Source of the DNA: JBICHN01 sp043101845
GTDB taxonomy: Bacteria > Planctomycetota > Phycisphaerae > Phycisphaerales > UBA5793
Reading direction: 5' to 3'
Length of the DNA stretch: 64,000 nt
NCBI GenBank assembly: GCA_043101845.1
Contig: JBICHN010000011.1
Location: forward strand, 186,001 to 250,000
This document shows positions 61,493 to 64,000 of the stretch, one piece after another. A program made the translations under genes and the position numbers. The notes below the pieces were generated by a model that was not told where the DNA came from, ran no database searches, and worked only from the letters and a program-made list of their open reading frames with translations. Positions within the stretch are counted from its first letter, which is position 1; every line of letters begins with the position of its first letter.

Positions 61493-63580
61493 ATGCCCAC
61501 GGCCACGACCGGCCAACCCACTTCCGCGCCACCGCCTGAGACGCCGTCGACCCGCGGCGCCCGGCGGACGGTTCGCGTGGCGCTGCTCGGCAATCCGAAC
61601 ACGGGCAAGACCACGATCTTCAACCGTCTCTGCGGCCTCCGCGCGAAGACGGCGAACTTTCCCGGCATCACGGTCGACGCCCGCGTCGGCTTGGTCCGCG
61701 TCGGCCGCGGCGCGCCCGCGAACATCGAGGTCGTCGACCTGCCTGGCGTATACCGCCTCGCGCTCGACATGCCCGAAGCGCGGCTCTGTCGCGAAACGCT
61801 CGACGGCGCCGTGGGCGAACCGCCCGACGCCGCAGTCGTCATCGTCGACGCGACGAACCTTTCGCGCAATCTGCGCCTTGTCGTCGAAGCGCTCCGCTAC
61901 GGGCGACCGACGATCGTCGCGCTGAACATGATCGACATCGCCCAACGCCGCGGCGTCTCGATCGACGCGGAGAAGCTCGGCGCCCATCTCGGCTGCCCCG
62001 TCGTCCCCGTCTGCGGCCGCACGGGAAGCGGGCTCGGCAAGCTTCGCGACGCCATCTTCGCCGTCACCCGAGCCGATCACGACGGCGAACCGCACGGCGA
62101 CCTCATGCACCCGACGAACGACGGACGCGAGGTCGGCCTGCCCGATCCCTTCGATCATGCCGCGGTCACCCTCTGGGCCGATCGCGTCGTCGAGGAATCG
62201 ATCGGCGGCGACCTCGCGATCGGCCTGGCGTCGGACACGGTGACCGAGCGTCTCGACAAGGCGTTCACGCATCCCTTCATCGGCGCCGTGGTCTTCCACC
62301 TCGCGATGGCCGGTCTCTTCACCGTCATCTTCTGGCTCGCGTCCTATCCGATGGACTGGATCGAGACGGTCTTCGCCACGCTCGGATCGCTCGTCGCGAC
62401 CTATGTTCCCGAAGGCGCCGTGCATGACCTGCTCGTCGATGGCGTCATCGGCGGCCTCGCCGGAACGGTCGTCTTCATCCCGCAGATCTGCCTGCTCTTC
62501 TTCCTCATCAGCCTGCTCGAAGACACGGGATACCTCGCCCGCGCCGCGTTCGTGATGGACCGCGTCATGTGCCGCTTCGGCCTGCCGGGCCAGGCCTTCG
62601 TGCCGCTCCTCTCGAGCCACGCGTGCGCCATTCCGGGCATCATGTCGACCCGGCTCATTCCCGATCCGCAGGATCGCCTCGCGACCATTCTCGTGGCGCC
62701 GTTCATGAGCTGTACGGCGCGCATTCCGGTCTATGTGCTGCTCACGAGTCTCCTCTTCGCCGGTCGCCCGTGGCTTGCGGCGATCGCGTTCATCGGCTGT
62801 TATGCGCTCGGCGCCGCGGCGGCGATGGTCAGCGCCGTCATCGCCCGGCGCACGATCCTCAAGGGCAAGTCGCGCCCCATGGTGCTCGAACTGCCGAGCT
62901 ACAAGTGGCCGTCGGTCCGCAATGCGCTCCTCACGACCTGGGATCGCGGCTGGGTCTTCCTCCGCAACGCCGGGACGGTCATCATGGCGATCTGCATCGT
63001 CATGTGGTGGCTCAGCGCCTACCCGAAGGTCGACCCGCCGGCCGAGGCTCTCGCGCTTCAGGCGCAGGCCGAAGCGATGGTCGACGAGTCGCCCGAACTT
63101 GCGGCCGAGATGAGCGCCGAAGCGGAAGAGATCGCCGCGAAGTACGAACAGCGACATTCGTTCGCCGGGTACATCGGTCGCGCCGTGCAGCCGGTCTTCG
63201 CGCCCCTCGGGTATGACTGGCAGCTCTCCGTTGGCGTGATGACGAGTTTCGCCGCCCGCGAAGTCTTCGTCTCCACGATGGCCGTGCTGCTCACCGGCGA
63301 CGAAGAGGCCGAGATCGACGACGAGGGCGCCGGCGTCATCACCCGCATCCGCGAATCGACACGGTCCGACGGCGAGACGCCCGTCTTCACCATGGCGACC
63401 TCGGCGAGCCTCCTCGTCTTCTATGTGCTCGCGATGCAGTGCCTGCCGACGCTCGCCGTGACGAAGCGCGAGACCGGCAGCTGGAAGTGGGCGGGCCTGC
63501 AACTCGTCTACATGTCGCTTCTCGCGTATGTCTTCGCGCTCGGAACCTACCAGGGGCTCACCGCGCTCGGAGTGACCTGA
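61493..63580 (+). CDS. feoB: FeoB ferrous iron transporter
   Basis: 695-aa Fe(II) transporter of the inner membrane. G-protein motifs: G1 GNPNTGKTT (about residue 33), G3 DLPG, G4 NMID. A GDI-like helical linker leads to the membrane part with two gate motifs. Here the first gate reads LLSSHACAIPGIMSTR, the variant form in place of the common GFGCNVPAI-type, and the second is SCTARIPVYVLL. The pore Cys are conserved. Co-transcribed with feoA and a small Cys-rich protein. Confidence 0.95.
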   Translation: MPTATTGQPTSAPPPETPSTRGARRTVRVALLGNPNTGKTTIFNRLCGLRAKTANFPGITVDARVGLVRVGRGAPANIEVVDLPGVYRLALDMPEARLCRETLDGAVGEPPDAAVVIVDATNLSRNLRLVVEALRYGRPTIVALNMIDIAQRRGVSIDAEKLGAHLGCPVVPVCGRTGSGLGKLRDAIFAVTRADHDGEPHGDLMHPTNDGREVGLPDPFDHAAVTLWADRVVEESIGGDLAIGLASDTVTERLDKAFTHPFIGAVVFHLAMAGLFTVIFWLASYPMDWIETVFATLGSLVATYVPEGAVHDLLVDGVIGGLAGTVVFIPQICLLFFLISLLEDTGYLARAAFVMDRVMCRFGLPGQAFVPLLSSHACAIPGIMSTRLIPDPQDRLATILVAPFMSCTARIPVYVLLTSLLFAGRPWLAAIAFIGCYALGAAAAMVSAVIARRTILKGKSRPMVLELPSYKWPSVRNALLTTWDRGWVFLRNAGTVIMAICIVMWWLSAYPKVDPPAEALALQAQAEAMVDESPELAAEMSAEAEEIAAKYEQRHSFAGYIGRAVQPVFAPLGYDWQLSVGVMTSFAAREVFVSTMAVLLTGDEEAEIDDEGAGVITRIRESTRSDGETPVFTMATSASLLVFYVLAMQCLPTLAVTKRETGSWKWAGLQLVYMSLLAYVFALGTYQGLTALGVT

Positions 63581-63581
63581 C

Positions 63582-63779
63582 ATGCGCCTGCCGCTCGACG
63601 ACTGGCAGTTCTGGGTCGTGACGCTCGTTGGCCTCTTCGCCGCGTGGATCGTCGTGCGCCCGTTCCTGCCGAGCCGGAAGAAGGCGAAAGGCGGCGCGTG
63701 CGGCGGATGCGCGAGCGGCGCCGCGGCGACCGCGAAACCGAAACGCGTGAATCTCACCGTCGGCGGCAAGTCGTCCTGA
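63582..63779 (+). CDS. FeoB-associated Cys-rich membrane protein
   Basis: 65 aa, starting 1 nt after the feoB stop. One membrane helix (FWVVTLVGLFAAWIVV) and a cytoplasmic basic tail with ACGGCASG (CxxC). This matches the small Cys-rich proteins found at the end of feo operons, thought to assist FeoB; some are called FeoC-like or virus-attachment-like, and their function is not settled. Confidence 0.85.
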   Translation: MRLPLDDWQFWVVTLVGLFAAWIVVRPFLPSRKKAKGGACGGCASGAAATAKPKRVNLTVGGKSS

Positions 63780-63794
63780 GTCCGGCGCCGCGCG

Positions 63795-64000
63795 TCACCG
63801 GCCGGCGCCGAAGCGCGTGCGGATCGGCTCGAGATCAATCGCCTCGACGACATGCCCGTCGCGCCCCCGCGTCGTCTCCGCCATGAACATCGAGTTGAGG
63901 ATCGCCTCCTCCGTCGCGTCGATCGTCGCGACGAAGAGCTTCGTGAGCGCCGCGTCCGGCAGCGTCGGCGCATGCCGCAGTTCGCGCCCGCCCGCCGTCA
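63795..64000 (-). CDS. P1-family (DmpA-like, S58) peptidase, C-terminal end
   Basis: Only the last 68 codons are in the window. The visible sequence includes LPDAALTKLFVATIDATEEA, then ILNSMFMAETTRGRDGHVVE. It matches the C-terminus of DmpA/P1 aminopeptidases (family form: NxLF.A...ATEEAI.NAL..A....GRDG). Stop TGA at 63797-63795. The gene continues beyond 64000 on the minus strand. Confidence 0.75.
   Translation of the reverse strand, partial: TAGGRELRHAPTLPDAALTKLFVATIDATEEAILNSMFMAETTRGRDGHVVEAIDLEPIRTRFGAGR

Noticed and set aside
61169..63973. 934-codon open frame on the minus strand
   Set aside because: It is antisense to feoA, feoB and the Cys-rich gene, is full of Arg/Asp/His from complementary GC-rich codons, and shows no domain. 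The last part of the real minus-strand peptidase lies in a different frame.

Overview
The window is about 64 kb of GC-rich bacterial DNA. It reads as a planctomycete of the class Phycisphaerae. The signs are four pseudopilin genes with an FTLIELLVVISIIALL-type leader (three in tandem with the H-x9-DG tail motif), many exported beta-propeller proteins, caspase-like protease genes with Sel1-type repeats, and an LptE/BamD pair that implies an outer membrane. Alanine racemase implies a peptidoglycan wall. No rRNA, tRNA, CRISPR array or insertion sequence was found. The taxonomic call is inference from gene content; no marker gene was compared.

Layout. 1-900: end of a metal ABC permease. 901-1425: no protein gene, but an orphan transcript with an extraordinary ribosome binding site and a strong terminator. 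1426-5231 (minus): three tandem pseudopilins and a threonine dehydrogenase-type epimerase. 5299-9170: a heterodimeric ABC exporter. 9189-20242 (minus): housekeeping genes (PH-domain protein, hpt, a pseudopilin, tmk, ftsH, lptE, a bamD-like gene, an exported protein, an FAD oxidoreductase). 20394-23486 (minus): a TPR lipoprotein, a caspase-like protease and its coupled membrane protein. 23765-25489: an exported repeat protein. 25658-27412: an alkaline-phosphatase-superfamily enzyme. 27425-30987: an accessory island. 31067-36788 (minus): a sulfatase-like enzyme, another exported repeat protein, psuG and a DEAD-box helicase. 37092-42576 (plus): alr, a MshEN-like protein, a BNR-type exported protein broken by an in-frame UGA, and an epimerase. 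42724-45274 (minus): an M14 carboxypeptidase and an SDR. 45448-53197 (plus): GNAT, sat, DUF1989, an NHL-like exported protein, a transglutaminase-like protein, apaG, a PLP lyase and a DUF4287 protein. 53213-60833 (minus): two zinc-ribbon membrane paralogues, a YVTN propeller, a SWIM protein and a SNF2 helicase. 61153-63779: a Fur-box-controlled feoA-feoB-Cys-rich operon. 63795-64000 (minus): end of a P1-family peptidase.

The best candidate for an undescribed system is the island at 27425-30987. A small HTH regulator resembling restriction-modification controller (C) proteins sits directly behind a tandem operator that looks like a C box. It overlaps, by GTGA, a gene for a fusion of a PD-(D/E)XK-like nuclease with a DUF2075/Schlafen-type helicase. 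No methyltransferase or classical restriction enzyme is present. Two tiny, translationally coupled unknown genes diverge from the same operator, and a membrane-anchored NERD protein converges on the helicase gene. It looks like a C-protein-timed defence module with a novel effector.

Other notable results: four unrelated exported proteins share the same C-terminal module of about 90-100 residues; one exported protein has a UGA stop that cuts off 35 well-conserved residues; 8-bp microsatellites recur at several loci; and the orphan RNA at 1213-1383 carries a Shine-Dalgarno complementary to about 16 nt of the 16S 3' end.
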